Source: Ichthyobacteriaceae bacterium (GTDB taxonomy: Bacteria; Bacteroidota; Bacteroidia; Flavobacteriales; JADGDT01). From it: a stretch of DNA of 35,323 bases. Position 1 is the first letter of the stretch; each line of letters starts with the position of its first letter. Of the stretch, positions 33,423-35,323 are shown piece by piece. The stretch covers positions 1-35,323 of the forward strand of contig JADGDT010000001.1 of the NCBI GenBank assembly GCA_016744755.1, in the 5' to 3' direction. The notes under the pieces were generated by a model. The model did not search any database. It was not told the origin of the DNA and saw only the letters and a list, made by a program, of their open reading frames with translations. The position numbers and the translations under genes are program-made.

Positions 33423-35321
33423 ATGAGTGAGCCAATTAAACACGAATGTGGTATTGCATTAGTAAGGTTATTAAAACCAATTTCTTTTTATAAAGAGAAA
33501 TACGGAAGTGCATTTTATGGATTAAATAAAATGTACCTGATGATGGAAAAACAGCACAACCGTGGGCAAGACGGAGCAGGTATAGCAAACATTAAATTAG
33601 ATGTTCCAGCAGGTAAACGATACATTAGTCGTGTGCGTTCTAACAATCAACAACCTATACAAGATGTTTTTGCTAAAATCAACGGAAAGTTGAACGAGGC
33701 AATGGAAAACAATCCTGATAAAGTTAACGATATGGAGTGGCTAAAAAATGAATTGCCTTTTTCTGGTGAGTTATTTTTAGGACACGTTCGTTACGGTACT
33801 TTTGGTAAAAATAGTATAGAGAGTGTTCACCCATTTTTGCGTCAAAACAACTGGATGAGCCGTAATCTTATAGTTGCAGGTAACTTCAACATGACAAACA
33901 CTCAAGAGCTTTTTGAGAGTTTAGTAGATTTAGGACAGCACCCAAAAGCTGAGGCAGACACCGTAACTATTATGGAAAAAATTGGTCATTTTTTGGATGA
34001 GGAAGTTGAAAGACTTTACTACGAACACAAAGCTCACGGTGTTTCTAAAAAGGAAGCAACTCCACTTATTGCAAGAGATTTAGATCTAGAAAACATACTT
34101 AAACAAGCATCTCCTCGTTGGGATGGCGGATATGCTATGGCTGGATTAGTTGGTCATGGAGATGCCTTTGTTCTTAGAGATCCTTGGGGTATTCGCCCTG
34201 CTTATTACTATGCCGATGATGAGGTTGTAGTGGTAGCATCGGAGCGTCCTGTTATTCAAACTTCTTTCAATGTTGCTTTCGAGGATGTTAAAGAATTAGA
34301 AAGAGGAAAAGCTCTAATTATAAAAAAAGATGGTAGGATTTCTACTCCTCAGGTTTTAGAGAAAAGAGAAAATAAGGCTTGTTCTTTCGAGCGAATTTAT
34401 TTCTCGAGAGGTAGTGATAAAGAAATTTACAACGAGCGTAAGGATTTAGGAAAAAGAATGGTTCCTGCAATTGTTGATGCAGTTGAAGGTGATCTTAAAA
34501 ATACTGTTTTCTCTTTTATACCAAACACTGCCGAAACTGCATACTACGGAATGATAGAAGGAGTGTCTGATTACATGAAAAAGCAACAGAAAAAACTAAT
34601 ATTAGAATGTGGTGCAAATATTACTCCTGAAAAATTAGAGGAGATTATGGCTATGACTCCAAGAGTTGAGAAAATTGCTGTTAAGGATGCTAAGCTTCGT
34701 ACTTTTATTACCGAAGACGATTCTAGAGATGATCTTGTGGCACACGTTTACGACATTACATACGGGTCTGTAAAAGATAATGATAACCTTGTAATTATCG
34801 ACGATAGTATCGTTCGTGGTACTACGTTAAAACAAAGTATAATTAGAATTTTGGATAGATTAAATCCTAAGCGTATTGTTATTGTTTCTTCTGCTCCACA
34901 AATTCGTTACCCCGATTGTTATGGTATAGATATGGCTAAGCTTGAAGAATTTATTGCTTTCCGTGCAGCGTTAGAATTGTTGAAAGACACAAAGCAAGAA
35001 GGTATATTAGATGATATTTATAAGAAATCAAAAGCTCAAGTTGGCAAATGCGATTCTGATATTGTGAATTATGTGCCAGCTATGTTTCTACCTTTTACCA
35101 ATCAGCAAATTTCTGATAAGATTGCTGAAATGTTGAAGACACCAGAGATAAATGCTGAGGTTAAAATCATCTATCAAACAGTAGAAGATTTACACAAATC
35201 TTGTCCTACAACACCAGGCGATTGGTATTTCACAGGAGATTATCCAACACCAGGAGGAAATAGAGTTGTAAACAATGCGTTTATCAACTTTATGGAAGGA
35301 AATAAAGGACGTGCATATTAA
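33423..35321 (+). CDS. Amidophosphoribosyltransferase, long Bacteroidota form
   Basis: A 632-residue protein, complete to the TAA 2 nt before the window end, longer than the usual 470-510 of PurF. The N-terminal Ntn glutaminase domain begins at Cys9 after an 8-residue leader ending in Glu (as in processed PurF), with QHNRGQDGAG, GHVRYGTFG, and VAGNFNMTN. The phosphoribosyltransferase domain has the PRPP loop VIIDDSIVRGTT (457-468). It should make 5-phosphoribosylamine, the first step of purine synthesis. Differences from short PurF: about 120 extra residues, an altered flexible loop (AKLRTFITEDDSRDD in place of NRYVGRTFI), and no paired Fe-S cysteines near the C-terminus. Some Bacteroidota carry both forms, so a PurF paralogue is possible; therefore no symbol is given. 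Confidence 0.85.
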   Translation: MSEPIKHECGIALVRLLKPISFYKEKYGSAFYGLNKMYLMMEKQHNRGQDGAGIANIKLDVPAGKRYISRVRSNNQQPIQDVFAKINGKLNEAMENNPDKVNDMEWLKNELPFSGELFLGHVRYGTFGKNSIESVHPFLRQNNWMSRNLIVAGNFNMTNTQELFESLVDLGQHPKAEADTVTIMEKIGHFLDEEVERLYYEHKAHGVSKKEATPLIARDLDLENILKQASPRWDGGYAMAGLVGHGDAFVLRDPWGIRPAYYYADDEVVVVASERPVIQTSFNVAFEDVKELERGKALIIKKDGRISTPQVLEKRENKACSFERIYFSRGSDKEIYNERKDLGKRMVPAIVDAVEGDLKNTVFSFIPNTAETAYYGMIEGVSDYMKKQQKKLILECGANITPEKLEEIMAMTPRVEKIAVKDAKLRTFITEDDSRDDLVAHVYDITYGSVKDNDNLVIIDDSIVRGTTLKQSIIRILDRLNPKRIVIVSSAPQIRYPDCYGIDMAKLEEFIAFRAALELLKDTKQEGILDDIYKKSKAQVGKCDSDIVNYVPAMFLPFTNQQISDKIAEMLKTPEINAEVKIIYQTVEDLHKSCPTTPGDWYFTGDYPTPGGNRVVNNAFINFMEGNKGRAY

Positions 35322-35323
35322 TA

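Noticed and set aside
1-35323. CRISPR array, tRNA or rRNA genes, insertion sequences
   Set aside because: None recognised by eye on either strand; the two CTTTGNG repeats are not regularly spaced direct repeats with spacers.

Overview
The window is a piece of chromosome from an AT-rich member of the Bacteroidota, probably Bacteroidales or Marinilabiliales-like. The evidence is the gene families (DUF4254 protein, DUF4136 lipoprotein, long tail-specific protease with C-terminal DUF3340-like region, long-form amidophosphoribosyltransferase, Bacteroidota-type MetZ), lipoprotein signals ending in Ser-Cys, A-rich leaders with little Shine-Dalgarno, and several promoters of the TAnnTTTG type that this phylum uses. 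No rRNA, tRNA or CRISPR array was seen.

Layout. 1-4.4 kb: 3' end of a polyprenyl diphosphate synthase gene overlapping a small unknown gene, a lipoprotein gene divergent from a LuxE/PaaK-type acyl-activating protein gene, a sulfide:quinone oxidoreductase-like flavoprotein, and a 56-codon ORF behind it. 4.4-6.6 kb: tail-specific protease on the minus strand. 6.8-16.3 kb: an envelope operon surE - small membrane protein - lpxB - SpoIID/LytB protein, split by a roughly 6.1 kb restriction-modification island (7.97-13.98 kb) in the order res, dinD, four-helix-bundle gene, mod. 16.5-20 kb: DUF4136 lipoprotein, exo/endonuclease/phosphatase-family protein, and a minus-strand pair DUF4254 + GT9 glycosyltransferase. 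20.3-25.7 kb: mfd, metZ and a SpoU/TrmH-family RNA methyltransferase; two copies of a CTTTGNG-rich palindromic repeat bracket metZ. 25.9-30.2 kb: a stand-alone trpB, a small secreted protein, an Lrp/AsnC regulator with a dyad at its own promoter, a Rof-like putative Rho-binding antiterminator, and accD, whose zinc-ribbon cysteines are all replaced. 30.2-35.3 kb: a membrane-anchored coiled-coil protein divergent from comF, an alkaline phosphatase, and a long-form amidophosphoribosyltransferase that ends at the window edge.

Most of the window is core metabolism and envelope biogenesis. The accessory part is the type III restriction-modification island. Inside it the four-helix-bundle (23S rRNA intervening-sequence protein family) gene is closely bracketed by 26-nt imperfect inverted repeats that reach its start and stop codons; removing the segment leaves dinD and mod about 7 nt apart. 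It therefore looks like a separate IVS-like insertion nested inside the island. This nested arrangement, with res before mod and dinD between them, is the best candidate for something undescribed here.
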